Positions 12,924 to 23,214 of a DNA stretch of 64,000 bases are shown one piece after another. Positions within the stretch are counted from its first letter, which is position 1; each line of letters opens with the position of its first letter. Origin of the DNA: Isoetes taiwanensis (taxonomy: Eukaryota > Streptophyta > Lycopodiopsida > Isoetales > Isoetaceae); the NCBI GenBank assembly GCA_021234155.1, contig JAJEKV010000047.1, forward strand, positions 3,793,323-3,857,322, written 5' to 3'. Below the pieces are notes generated by a model. The model saw only the letters and a list, made by a program, of their open reading frames with translations, was not told where the DNA came from and made no database searches. A program made the position numbers and the translations under genes.

Positions 12924-12956
12924 TTCTCTATGGCTCCATCGTAAACTCCATCGCAA

Positions 12957-13184
12957 TAGCAGTTTAGGACAGAGAAGCGAATATGATTAGAAGATTCCGT
13001 GGTTTTTAGCACCCAAGTGCACATTTCCTGCAATTCTATCTATGCTATGTGTATGCCACGACAAGGTTCGCAAAAGATTTTCATTTTCATGGGGCTGTTT
13101 CCAGTGGTTGGGGGTGGGGTGGGGTTTTTTTTTTTTTTTATTCGGATGAAGGTTTTTTTTTAGCAATGAGATATGTTGTCACAT
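12957..13184. other. KDSB 5' flank
   Basis: This is the sequence immediately upstream of KDSB exon 1 on the minus strand, where the promoter and 5' UTR should lie. I see no clear TATA box. A G-rich run (about 13110-13127) is followed by a poly-T tract at 13128-13140. Confidence 0.4.
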
Positions 13185-13700
13185 GGTTTACCTTTTAAGG
13201 ACCCGAAATTAGGGTCGCTTATATTTCTGCTGTGCATATCTGGTCCGGCCGGCAAGAACCTGTTATGCGAAGCATCTGAGCCTCAACCGGAGCTAGCTAT
13301 GGCGGGCAAAACTTCAAGTCCTGCCTGCTTGAGATGCTTGCCGGATCCGGGTGCACACTGGTTTGGGTTAGCCGGGGTTCAACTCCCCGCCCAGTTCTTC
13401 ACAGATTTTTGCTTGGTTCTTTATTCTTTGTTCGTTTGCTTGGTTCTTGTTCTTCACAGATTTTTGCTTGGTTCTTTGTTCTTCACATATTTTTTGCTTG
13501 GTTCTTGTTCTTCACAGATTTTTGCTTGCTTTCGGTTCGCCGGGGTTCAACTCCCCGCCCAGTTCTTTTCCTTGGTTCTGGATTTCGCAGTCTTCTTATA
13601 CAGATTTTTGGGTTCAGAGACCCAGAAATCTTCCACCCATTTCGAATTTCCTTGCAAATTTGTTTGCATCTGATTTTCTTGTTCCTTGTGTTTCCGGATT
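13185..13700. repeat. Tandem repeat region with two T-arm-like hairpins
   Basis: The hairpin CCGGGGTTCAACTCCCCG occurs twice, at 13372-13389 and 13540-13557, each followed by CCCAGTTCTT. Its 5-6 bp stem and TTCAACT-type loop resemble a tRNA T-arm, so a tRNA-derived SINE origin is possible. Between the two, units of about 22-35 bp built on TTCACAGATTTTTGCTTGG repeat four times (13396-13530). Upstream, CCGGCAAG near 13250 can pair with CTTGCCGG near 13338. Long open frames span the region, but they follow the repeat period and are not called as genes. Confidence 0.6.
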
Positions 13701-14237
13701 TCACAGTGTCGCGTGTTTGTTGATGTTGATTGCTTGTTATTACATTCCGATTTTGCATCTTAAATCTGGTGTAGCGCTTTAACTCCGATTCCATATTGGA
13801 GCAGATCTCTAGCATATTGATTACTTGGTTTATCTGTTGTCAGATTGAAGAACTTGCTCTGCTTTAGTGTACATGTATTTATGCATGTACACGTATTCGA
13901 TTTTAGACTTGCCAATCTAATGGTTTATAATGCAATGGTTCAATTTAATAAAAAAAAAAAATAAGGTATGTGATAAGGTATGTGATAAGGTATGCCACGA
14001 ATAAGGTTGCCAAATTATCTTTTACTGTGATTTTGGCAGTGGTTTGGCGGGAAAAGGGGGCTGGGGCTGAATATTGTATATTTTTTTCTAATGGTTAGAA
14101 TTATAGAAGATTTTGCTCTGTGCAAGGACGGTCGAGCATGGCAGGGCGGCCAGATCTGAGTGCAGACTTGCCTTCCTAGTATGCTATGGCCCCTTCTGTT
14201 TGAATCCGGAAGTTTGAAGCCTTCTCTCATGCACTTC

Positions 14238-14505
14238 TATTTTCAAAGCTTTAGAAGCTGTGTTTCGAAGCTGTGTTTTCAGAGCTTTCGAAGCTGTGTT
14301 TTCAGAGCTTTAAAAGCTTTGAAAGGTTCCGGAGAGGTCCAGAAGCGGACGCCAGCTTCTATGCAGAAACATTTTTCTTGGCATAAAACAAAAGGCTCTG
14401 GAACTGTGGCTGCTTTTTTGCATGAAGCTTGGCTACTCGGTTTCTAGCTATGGCTACTCGGTTTCCAGCTATGGCTATTGGGTTTCCAGCGATTGTTGCT
14501 GGCGA
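14238..14505. repeat. Two small tandem arrays
   Basis: Array one (about 14238-14330) repeats AGCTGTGTTTTCAGAGCTTT with variants, three to four units of about 25 bp. Array two (about 14430-14500) repeats GGCTACTCGGTTTCCAGCTA, three units of 22 bp, ending in a diverged unit. Both are short minisatellite-like arrays and neither overlaps a recognisable exon. Confidence 0.7.
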
Positions 14506-15643
14506 TGGGGCTCAGGATAGACATGACTGTACAAGATAATCCAGGATCTTGTTCGGATGGAGATAAGCCAGGACTGCCTCATGTGTTGCAGTTCTTCTTT
14601 GAGCAAATTTGGGTACCTAGTTTGCTGAGTTTTGTTGTTCAAGCACGTACTTACTTTGTGCTGAAATTTGTACTGAAATTGCAGTGTTCTTTGTGCTAAG
14701 GCAGGTTCTCAGTAAATGCCAGCTCTTGACTCTAAGTTCTTATCTGTTCTTCACTCTTCTTTGTTCCTATGTGTCTTTTGTGAATGCAATGGTGTTCGTG
14801 CCTTTTTTATGTGTATAGACTGAAGTATACCATATATGTATATACGTAATATAATAGCCGTATGGGGTGCACAAGCTTATACGTGGGTCTGATGTGGAAA
14901 TTGCACAGCCCTTGATTTGGCATATTCATGGAACTATGCTTGGATCCAATGATCCAAAAAAACAATTAGGATAGTGCGATTATGTTCAAACCATGTCACT
15001 CAAACTTCCTTCCTTTCTTTCTTTGTTTTTCTTTGACGACGGCGTTGGCATTGGTGTCAACGTTGGCGTTGCCTAGAATCTGCTTGCTTGCTTTCGTTAT
15101 TTATCTTCTGCAATAGGGCTTACATAAGATTTCATATAGTTTTGGCAAGTAGGAGTATGCCAAAGCCGTATTTTGCTGACGTCAAAATATTAGGTTTGGG
15201 GATTGCATAGTTCAAGGTTTTTTTGGACGGTTAATTTTGGAAGTTTATTATTTTCTTATTTTTGAAAGTTCTTTACTTATTTTCAGAAGTTCTTTAGATG
15301 GAATGGCGGCGATGGCATGGCCATGGCAATGGTTCAGTTTGTGTGTTCTGTGCCATAGTTGCCAGAAGGAGGTGAGTTCGGTGAGTCTTGCATGTTCGGA
15401 GCAAAGCTTCTTGCATCTTCTGTGATTGTTGTGCTGGGGGAATCCGGCTCTGAGGAAGCATAGTATTGGATGGGCAGGATCATGAAGTTATTTTCTCCGT
15501 GGACACTACAAAATCTATTCTATTCTATTCTATTCTGTTGTTGCAACAGTGATGATTTTAAAAATTGCAACAGTGTTGATTGCTTTTCATGGTGAGGCAT
15601 TGGTACTACCCTCTCATGGCAGGGGGTTCAATCCCCAATTGTT
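14506..15643. other. No gene recognised; MITE-arm fragment at 15490-15535
   Basis: The stretch is T-rich, without family motifs. At 15493-15535 a CCGTGGAC...AAAATC segment leads into four TTCTA-type pentamers. This matches one arm of the foldback MITE seen complete at 54588-54715, so it is probably a decayed half copy. Near 15590-15640 a GGTGAGGCATTGG / GGGGTTCAATCCCC pair resembles pol III A and B boxes but is not convincing. Confidence 0.45.
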
Positions 15644-15893
15644 TTGCAGAATCTGCATGATATTAGCATTAACATGTGGATAACTGCATTGCTATTTGTT
15701 TTGTCCTTAACAGCCTTGCGAATCTGTTGGGTTAACATGCATATAATAGAAAGTTTGATTTTATGTTCTTACGACTGCATGCAAAGAGTATATCTGGATG
15801 AGCATGCATTACCTTGCTCTGAGATCTGGGAGGCAAATCATGTTGTTTGTCTACGTTTTGCAATCTTGTTATTGTGATAGATCTGTCTACTTA
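15644..15893 (+). repeat. Inverted repeat, left copy
   Basis: This 250 bp segment recurs in opposite orientation at 20745-20993, by eye at roughly 88-90% identity. Shared landmarks include AATGCATGCTCATC, ATATACTCTTTGCATGCAGTC and AGATTCGCAAGGCTGTTAAG (as read on one strand). The left copy abuts the stop codon of the exon at 15887-16075, so it may correspond to that gene's 3' UTR. The two copies bracket repeat element C1. Confidence 0.8.
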
Positions 15894-16075
15894 TCAGGTT
15901 GGCTGTAAGGATCGTAAGAAGCTCCTGTTCCAGCATTTGGTTGCGTATACTCACTGTAAGGATCATATGCACCACCACCTCCCATGGCTCTTTTCTTTTC
16001 CAACTGCTTCTGCCTTTCCCTTTCCTTAACCTCAGGCAGATTACGAAGAACCTCTTCCAGTTCCGAGGATGAAGC
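15887..16075 (-). CDS. C-terminal exon of an unrecognised protein
   Basis: The minus-strand frame reads SSSELEEVLRNLPEVKERER, then KQLEKKRAMGGGG, then AYDPYSEYTQP and a second YDPYS before a TAG at 15887. A charged helix followed by a Gly/Tyr-rich tail with a duplicated YDPYS motif looks like true coding sequence. A plausible splice acceptor (TGCTGTAAG|G) lies at about 16072; a longer open frame upstream to 16285 looks intronic. I do not recognise the family and found no upstream exon. The neighbouring C1 repeat may separate this exon from the rest of its gene, which would make it a relic. Confidence 0.4.
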   Translation of the reverse strand, partial: ASSSELEEVLRNLPEVKERERQKQLEKKRAMGGGGAYDPYSEYTQPNAGTGASYDPYSQPDK

Positions 16076-17399
16076 CCTTACAGCAATAAAATTCCTTGCA
16101 ACATCCATAGGCAAAATACAAGAAGCAAATGCATGTTCTTTGTGAAAGAAAGAAGACTTACCAATGTGAACGAAGGAAACTCGGGAAGTGATGGTGCCGG
16201 TTAGCCAGTTTGCACACCAGCTGCCCAGCAACACTGGCGACCACCAGCTTACAGGCAACAGTAAGTTTGGAGCGGTTTTTGGCATATTCCAACATATACT
16301 TAGAATATGTCAAAGCGAGGGTTTGTCCCCCTAGGGCAACCCAAAAATTTTGGGCAAAATACACTACAAAATGCACTAAGAGATATTTTTTCAATAGCCT
16401 CAAATGGCATCGATCCGAGCCCTCGGATCGTTATTCTGGGACGGGACGAGCAGCTATATATGTGCTTGTCATTCTTGTGGCTAGTCATCGGCGGCTTCTC
16501 ACAGTAGGGATATATGTCCTATGTTTCTAAAGTGGGTTTCACATAGTTTGGAGCTTTCCTGGTTAACAAGGTCTCAAACCTCAAACCTATTTACTTCCAT
16601 GTATTCAAGGGTTCTTTGACAAATACTGTAGATATATTTTACAGTTGCCTTTACAGATACATTGTCTAAGATTACATTCCACACAACTTGTTTTTGCTCG
16701 TTCTATTTTTTAGCTAGCATTGGGATGATATTTTGAAATAGTTATTTCTTGGACCACTTCATTCATCACCTTGAGGATTTATAGTTTGGAGATTTTGTGG
16801 CATGTCTGAATGGTGAATCTATATGATTTCCAACAGGTATTTTTGGCTCATATATTTCTGGGACCTTGTGCGACGTTATTTTCTTATTGCATTTGGTTCA
16901 TTGGCTTGCATTTCTCTTTCTCGTGTGTGTGTTTGCGCTTAAAACACGTTACTTTGTTGTTCTTTTTGGAGACATTGCTCTGAGATCTGTCATTATGTTG
17001 GCAAACATTGAAGCTTATCGATGTTGCATTCTATGTTCTTGGCAGTGGATGACATGTTATGTTGTTAGGTGGTTTTTTTATTTTTTCAGGCTCGGCACAT
17101 CTTTTATTGCGTATACAACACCAATTTTATGTATTTGGATGATTCCTTGCTTATGTTCGCTCCACTTTGTTCTATTCGCAATTAGCTACTCTTTCCATGC
17201 ATAGCTTTACTTACAATATGTCGCTTTACATAGTCATGTTGTTTTCATTTAAACATGTCCATTATCTCATTTGCTTTATTATTGCAGACCATCTGTATGG
17301 CACTAGCCGTACTACCAATACGTCATTTTACATAGTCATTATGTTTTCACTTGTCCTTTTCTTTTCTCATTCTACCATATGGCTAACCTCTTGGCACTC

Positions 17400-19000
17400 A
17401 ACCGGGACCTCAGCATTGTTGACCTTCACTTTATCTTTTCCTTGGCCATAACCTTGACTTTGGCCTCACATTTGACCTAATTGCTTGTGCATAGCCATTT
17501 TACTTTTCTTCAGACTTAAGCCTCCTTTTTGTTTGATCCATGATATGATCCAAATTTAACCCCCCTTCTTGACCTTCCTCTGGATTTGTGCTGACATGTC
17601 TGCCACTTCGACCTCAACCTCTTCCCTTATTAACTGTACTATTCATATTGCGGCACCTATTCATAGCTTTAAGCATGTGGTCTTATTTTCCTTATGACAT
17701 CTCATTTAACACTGTCATTTATCTTTTTCCGCATTTTCATATTGTTTCAAAATGCGTTGCATTGCATCTATTTGGCCACTTATAGTTTGGCATCGGGTTC
17801 TTGAAGTTGTTCTGTATGGGTCCCATGACCTATTGGTCTCTGTGGACGTTAAAAAATCTATTCTATTCTATTCTATTTACATTTTTAGGTTTTTTCGGCA
17901 CTATCATTATACTTCATTTGCATATTTGCTATTTAGCTTTATGTGGGTATAATAAATATTGTGGTTGGCACTCTATTGCAATTTTTTGACATGTGTTTCT
18001 ATTGGATCATTCTATTGATGTTTATCTTTATCTATATGTGGAGTATACTGAGTTGTTGTGCACGAGGTATTATATTGAGCGCATTCTAATTTTGTGCATT
18101 GCGCTAGTCCTGCCTGATGCTAATTGTCTCGGGGATCATACAGCATTTGAGTTTAAATGCATCATTTGAGCTTACATACTTGCTTTAACTATATATTGTT
18201 CATAATTTTTGTATGAATTAGTGAGCTTCATATTTGACAGTTGTTTACTCTACCCTCTTAGCGTATTATTAGGGGCCTCACTTGGATCTTGAGAGCGAAC
18301 TCCACTTCCAGGAAATGATTTCCATTTTTTCTAAGCCGTCATTAATTAGCTGCATTATTGCTCGCTTCTATTCTGCTGATTTGACCCCACCTTGCCTACT
18401 CTTAGTCTCCACCTTCAGTCCCCCATACTGGTTCACGCGCATTCCTCGCACCTTGTGAACCTCCTTGTTAGTGATTTGCCTTCAATCTCACTTTTCTTCT
18501 TAACATTCCTCTTGACTTTGCGCTCCCATGGCTACCACCTCTACCTCAACCTCGTTCCCATTCGTGTAAATGTTATTTATATTGGGGCATCTATTCATAG
18601 GTGTCGGCATGTTATCGAATTGCCTTATGACATCTCATTCAAAACTATCGTTTCTCTTTTATTTAACATTTTCATATTGCTTTCTAAATGCATTGCATCG
18701 CATTTTTGTTACAACTACGTCTTATTTGGCCAAATTTAGTTTACATTATATGTCTTTTCGTTGTTTTTTACAGTTTTAGGCTTTAGCCTCACCCCATTAT
18801 CATATTTGATTTCACATCTTTTATAGCTTTATCTGCATACGACTTATTTGCATTTGGCACTTCATTGAGTTTCTGTGGCATGGGTTTTATATTGGATTTG
18901 TCCTCTTTGGTTATCATTTTTCTGGTTATGACGTATTCGTATTTGGCACTCCATTGCATTTTTGTGACATGGGTCTTATAAGTGGATACATTCTCATTTT
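17400..19000. repeat. Diverged internal tandem duplication inside C1 unit 1
   Basis: Segments at about 17580-17770 and 18490-18720 are alignable. Both have ACCTCAACCTC, then TATTCATA, CTTATGACATCTCATT, ATTTTCATATTG and TTGCATTGCAT-like words in the same order, an offset of roughly 920-950 bp. A shorter motif (GGCACT[C/T][C/T]ATTG...GACATG) recurs at about 17968, 18858 and 18938. This suggests the long T-rich filler of unit 1 grew by internal duplication. A MITE arm (TGTATGGGTCC...(TTCTA)n) is inserted at 17813-17878. Confidence 0.55.
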
Positions 19001-19322
19001 CGTTGTCTTTTCTGGACTCATTTTCTAGTTCTCATTTTCTCACATTTCATGCCATTGATAACTCATTATGCTTTTGCATTCCCCATCTTTCTAGCTTGTT
19101 TGTGCTTAATTCGTTAACTTGCCAAGACTCCTCTTACGTCTGCACTAACTGCCGGGGGAGTTCCACATGTTGATGTTCGTGTTCACAGCAGATGGCGGTC
19201 CTCATGCTCTCCCTCTTGCTATGTGGTTCGTGACGTTGCCCGACGTTTAGGAGTTTCCCATCGACTGGGCTTGTAGATAAGGAAGTTCTCTGGTGGTCGG
19301 CCGGTTTTTTTGTTCTTTGCGA

Positions 19323-19379
19323 GTCCCTTCCCAGAATGGCATCGATCCGAGTCCTCGTAACGTTATTCTGGGACGGGAC
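19323..19379. repeat. Unit-junction palindrome of C1
   Basis: The outer arms GTCCCTTCCCAGAAT (19323-19337) and ATTCTGGGACGGGAC (19365-19379) pair over 14 of 15 positions. The inner stem CGATCCGAG/CTCGTAACG is partly decayed here, but it is perfect at the C1 unit 1 head (16411-16430). The palindrome spans the boundary between the tail of one unit and the head of the next. Confidence 0.8.
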
Positions 19380-19524
19380 GAGCAGTTATATATGTGCTCG
19401 TCATTCTTGTGGCTAGTTATCGGCGACTTCTCACAGTAGCATCTCTTTCTGTGTCCATTGCTTCCCACCCTACCCACCCTTATGTATTGTTTGGGTTCAT
19501 CTATTTTTATATGTTTCTGCTTAG

Positions 19525-19660
19525 TACTGACCACCCATTGGGTGATGCTTTTTCCACCCATTGGGTGATGCTATCTATATTTTTCCACCCGTTGGGTAAT
19601 GCTAGATGATTTCCACCCGTTGGTGATGCTATTTTTTCTTTTTCCACCTCTCGGTGATGT
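19525..19660. repeat. Array of five small hairpins (CACCC-N-GGGTG type) in C1
   Basis: Five copies of CCACCC-(3-5)-GGGTGATGC or a variant occur at roughly 28-32 bp spacing (CCACCCATTGGGTGATGC twice, CCACCCGTTGGGTAATGC, CCACCCGTTGGTGATGC, CCACCTCTCGGTGATG). The same motif appears in the other family copies. In C4 the loop and stem vary together (CACCCAGCGGGTG, CACCCTCGAGGTG). Confidence 0.75.
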
Positions 19661-19903
19661 TTTCTTTTTTCTATATATATTGTTTCCGGTTCCTAATGTC
19701 TAATGGGTTTTCTTGCTTTCTAGGGGCTATTTTCTTAGGGGGTACTCGCCTGTCATGGTTGTACTTATTTTTCCTTACATTTAACGGATACTTTCTAGGC
19801 ATTTCTCCTTTTTTTAGGTTTCACACATTCCATCGCATTGATGCACGTTTTAGCTGGCTTCACCAATTTTCTACCCTGCTCTTCAGGGCACCCTCGAGGG
19901 CGT

Positions 19904-19980
19904 TGGCGACTATTTCTCATTAGGGTTTTCCTCGAAAACCCGAAAGGGCGCGGTTTTTTATCCCGATGAAGTTGTCGCCA
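19904..19980. repeat. Conserved internal hairpin of C1
   Basis: The arms TGGCGAC...TTCTCAT and GATGA..GTTGTCGCCA enclose a nearly invariant core: GGGTTTTCCTCGAAAACCC, itself a hairpin, then GAAAGGGCG and TTTTTTATCCC. The core resembles the TTTTATCCC-type region near the R/polyadenylation segment of plant copia LTRs. The outer stem has a different sequence, but is still paired, in C2 and C3. Confidence 0.75.
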
Positions 19981-20155
19981 TTGTCCTCTCTCTTACCTTT
20001 GCATATTTCTTATTTCATTTATGGGGTAGCTAGACATTGTTCCTATGGTCAGCTCCCCATTCAGATTTTCCCACACATTGTATACTGCCGCTGTGATGAA
20101 TGACAAGCCTATGGCGGCCAGTTTTTGTGTCCTTTGCGAGTCCCTTCCCAGAATA

Positions 20156-21577
20156 CCAAGCGGCATTTTTACTAGATAGACATGTTGCTATTTCTGAGCC
20201 TTGGGAAGATATGGCATAATATAGCTTGGTCTATAAGCTAGTGCACAATATAGCTTAACAAGTACCCCACATTGTCACAAGGGTGATAAATAGAAATGTT
20301 TGGCCGCTGCAATAATTTTTTTGTAAAATTAATGGTAAGATTAATTTTTGCTGACGTGGATTAAATGTGGATAGAGTACAAATAAAGCAAATAAAGCAAA
20401 TAAAGCAAATGTTGTCCCTCTGAAAAGGCAAGCCTGCGTAAAGAAAAGGAACTGGGCTCCAAATCCAAGGGATAAAATCCCATAATCAAATCCGACATGC
20501 TGTATCTAGAACACTAGAAGGCTGTTACATCCCTATAATTGTTTCATCTTGACGGTTGGTGAAGGGAATATGCCATATCATATTCCCTCTCCAGAAACTA
20601 CAACCGTTGAACACAAATCAAGATGGGGCAAATCCCATTTTCCACCTCAATACATGGTTTTCAAAACCATAATAGAAGTCAATCTACGCTATATAACACC
20701 ATCTATGCTATCCAATACATACCATGAAAAAATGAATAAACGTGACAAGTAGACCGATCTATCACAATCACAAGATTGCAAAACACAGACAAACAGCATA
20801 ATTTGCTTGCCAGATCTCATAGGAAGGTAATGCATGCTCATCTAGATATACTCTTTGCATGCAGTCATAAGAAGCTGAAATCAAACTTTTTACTACATGC
20901 ATGTTAACGCAACAGATTCGCAAGGCTGTTAAGGACAAAACGAATAGCAATGCAGTTATCCACATGCTAATGCTAATATCTTGCGCCACATTTCTTGGGG
21001 CAGACAGAAAGCTGGAGTTGATTTAGGTAAGTTCCTGTTGCACTTATCGATTTACTCCTCCAGTCTCCAATCCCCAAATAAAGCAGATATAACCCAATCC
21101 TAGATCCAAACCCGTATCCCTGATTTATCTGTCCAATTTTGCTTCAGAGGGCACCTTGTTTTATACAATACAGATTTTAGCAACCATAAAACAAATCAAC
21201 TTCGAGAAATTAGTTTGCCCCCGCATCATAAATAATTTATAAGATTAGATTTTGAGCACAAGGAAAGCAAACTAGGAGTTCGTTTTCCTTTCTTTTTTAC
21301 ATTATAAACCGAAAAGCTCGAGATATAAGACTGATACAAGACTGATACAAGAGGCAAAACAAAGGACTTTGAGCTCTTGTGAGAATACATAAACGTCGAG
21401 CTAAATTTCGGGTTGTGCTTCAAATGGATAGGACAACTCCATTCCCCTGCCAAAGGGAGTGGGTAAAGAGAAATGTGGCAACCGCCGCAATGACTTTCAA
21501 GTATATGACCGCCGTTATGTTACCTATGCGAGTCATTAAAACAATTGCCCACTCAATGTACTTGGGTCTGCATTTTA
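20156..21577. other. Spacer; contains right copy of inverted repeat, no gene recognised
   Basis: A short (AAATAAAGC)n run lies near 20380-20410. At about 20570-20592 the arms GGAATATG and CATATTCC form a small hairpin. The 20745-20993 segment is listed separately. Open frames here are short and show no motif. Confidence 0.45.
20745..20993 (-). repeat. Inverted repeat, right copy
   Basis: This is the reverse-complement partner of 15644-15893. Similarity begins at GTAGACCGATCTATCACAAT and runs to about 20993 (GCTAATATCTTGC). Together the two copies flank the 3.8 kb C1 element and the C-terminal exon at 15887-16075. Sequence outside the two copies is not alignable. Confidence 0.8.
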
Positions 21578-21936
21578 GGGTGCATCCCCATTACCGTAGA
21601 ACCCAGTTCTGGGAGCTTTGTCATGTAAGCAAAGCAAAGGCACTTGCATGGAGACCATTCCCATTGCAGTTCAGTGCTCCTAAACCTGAAATCAGAACAA
21701 GAAACAAATCATAATCGATCTCTTCACTAGAAGACAAATCAAATCTCGCAAGAAGACAAACCCAGCTCTGAATTCAGCAATTCGGAAGTCCTCTCGCACT
21801 TCGAGTTTTTTGAAGTTGCCTTTGCCACGAATGACGAAATAAGGCTGGAGAAGAGATAATGCGGCCAATTTTTTTTCGTCGCTACTTGCCACGAAGCAAA
21901 GGCAAGGCTGGGTAACAGAGTAATGGGGATGCACCC
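21578..21936. mobile_element. Tourist-like (PIF/Harbinger) MITE, 359 bp
   Basis: Perfect 17 bp terminal inverted repeats, GGGTGCATCCCCATTAC (21578-21594) and GTAATGGGGATGCACCC (21920-21936), are flanked on both sides by TTA (21575-21577 and 21937-21939). A 3 bp TTA target duplication and a TIR beginning with GGG are standard for Tourist/PIF-Harbinger MITEs. Partial pairing continues inside the TIR (AACCCAG / CTGGGT). There is no transposase ORF, so the copy is non-autonomous. Confidence 0.88.
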
Positions 21937-22352
21937 TTAGTCGATCTTTGGGCTACAATATGCCTATTTCAATATTTTCAAGCTTCCTTTACTCGCCCTT
22001 GCTGTCCTTATGGTTCTATTTGCAAATTTTTTTTGGGGCCCTAGATGGGAGGAATATTCTCTAGGATTTTAGTTTTTTCTTGTGTAGAACGAATGTTCCT
22101 CTTGCAAAATGGACAATGAAAAAACGCACCGTAGGATGCCGTAAAGTTACGTTCTTGCACTGCGACTCGCATGAAACCAACAAAGCGCCCGATAGATAGG
22201 CTTCTCATTCATCTCAGCAGATTTTCTACAATGGTGGACAGTGGATAGCCGCACACATGCGAACTACCCACGAAAAATAAAGGGAAAATCCAATTATATC
22301 ATTTGGACCCCAAAACAAATACAATGCTAATAGATGAGTGGCTGATGTACCT

Positions 22353-22431
22353 GCCGAAAGCTTATCACCGGGATTAAAAAACCCCGCCCTTTCGGGTTTT
22401 CGAGGAAAAACCCTAGTGATAAGCCTTCGGC
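22353..22431. repeat. Conserved internal hairpin of C2
   Basis: The outer arms GCCGAAAGCTTATCAC (22353-22368) and GTGATAAGCCTTCGGC (22416-22431) pair at 15 of 16 positions. They enclose the same core as in C1, C3 and C4 (AAAACCCCGCCCTTTCGGG / TTTTCGAGGAAAAACCC). Compared with C4 (TGGCGAC..TTCTCAT / ATGAGAA..GTCGCCA), the stem has changed on both sides while the core has not. Confidence 0.85.
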
Positions 22432-22821
22432 AAGGGGCTTAGACAAACGTAAGGCATAGAATCGCTCCCAAAACCAGCGCATGGAGAAGTCGAAACGGAT
22501 GGCTCGCCAACCAACTGTACCGCACATCACCAACAACAAACGAGAAACATACCAAAGAATAGCATCACCCGTGGGTGGAAAAAAAAGCATCACCCACCGG
22601 GTGGAAAAACATGATAAACAGAACTTGTACAAAATATAATAAACAAAGAAGGGGGGGAGGGTGGGTTCAAAGAGAATAAAAGGTAATGGCGAGAGAAGAG
22701 GAAGCGCCCGATGAAACGTCGATGAAGAACTCGCAATAAGTAGCAAACGCCAACCCGATGAACGGCCCAAAATTTGCGATGCATGCATGCAACGCATGCA
22801 ATGCATGCATGCTCGTCTTGA

Positions 22822-22863
22822 GCAAGAATGCCGATTCGCTACGCGAATCGACGACATTCTTGC
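22822..22863. repeat. Unit-junction palindrome of C2
   Basis: The outer arms GCAAGAATG (22822-22830) and CATTCTTGC (22855-22863), and the inner arms CGATTCGC (22832-22839) and GCGAATCG (22843-22850) with loop TAC, are all perfect. The inner stem and head recur at 23183-23201. It sits exactly at the border between the two units of C2, as in C1 and C3. Confidence 0.85.
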
Positions 22864-23214
22864 ACTGCGACTCGCATGAAACCAACAAAGCGCCCGAATA
22901 CCAAAGGACTTCCTTAACAAACTAGGATCGAGGACGAAGGTCACAGGATGAAGGCTAAAGGCCAGAAAGGACAGCAGGAAAGTAACGCCAAATTGGCCAA
23001 ACCAGGCAGGAAGAAGCCCCTCCTCTGCCTGGAAACAAATCAAAGAGAATAAGGTACCCAGAAGGGAAGCCACGTCGATGAAGAACTCTGCAATAAGTAG
23101 CAAACGCCCAACCTGATGAACGGCCCAAAACGCATGTGATGCATGCATGCAATGCATGCATGCTCGTCTTGAGCAAGAATGCCGATTCGCTACGCGAATC
23201 GACGACATTACCTG

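Larger units (their letters stand above)
16396..20155 (+). mobile_element. C1: large two-unit copy of palindrome-capped repeat family
   Basis: Unit 1 runs from a head palindrome (CGATCCGAG/CTCGGATCG at 16411-16430, then ATTCTGGGACGGGAC) to a tail (AAGGAAGTTCTCTGGTGGTC, then GCGAGTCCCTTCCCAGAAT) near 19337. Unit 2 runs from a second head at 19340 to a second tail ending near 20155 (GCGAGTCCCTTCCCAGAAT). Each head carries a TATATAT flanked by GACGAGCA and TGCTCGTC. Unit 2 also holds small CACCC/GGGTG hairpins and the conserved hairpin at 19904-19980. Unit 1 is about 2.9 kb, T-rich and without a credible ORF. Related copies are at 22150-23214, 33881-34897 and 57302-58306. The class is unknown; an LTR-derived non-autonomous element is possible. 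Confidence 0.65.
22150..23214 (-). mobile_element. C2: two-unit copy of palindrome-capped repeat family
   Basis: Read on the minus strand, a short unit (23214 to about 22860, ~350 bp) is followed by a longer unit (about 22860 to 22150). Each starts with head CGATTCGC-GTA-GCGAATCG, CATTCTTGC and GACGAGCATGC, and ends with tail GCGAGTCGCAGTGCAAGAA. The longer unit holds two small CACCC/GGGTG hairpins (22568-22606) and the conserved hairpin (22353-22431). TTAC lies on both sides (22146-22149; 23208-23212 region), a possible target duplication. The 309-codon minus-strand frame across this element (23256-22327) is made of repeat sequence and is not called. C2 and C3 share about 700 bp of close similarity. 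Confidence 0.7.

Noticed and set aside
13173-13815. Overlapping long frames on both strands (110-166 codons)
   Set aside because: They arise from a tandem repeat rich in TTCTT/TTTGCTTGG without stops; the peptides simply repeat and match no family.
15587-15640. tRNA-like A/B boxes (GGTGAGGCATTGG and GGGGTTCAATCCCC)
   Set aside because: Spacing is short, flanking stems are absent and no second copy was found; probably chance.
22343-22376. Possible hammerhead ribozyme (CTGATGT...CGAAAGC near the C2/C3 hairpin)
   Set aside because: The core would need CUGANGA and a stem II before GAAA. Here the A9 position is U, no stem II forms, and C1/C4 lack the sequence, so the motif is not conserved.
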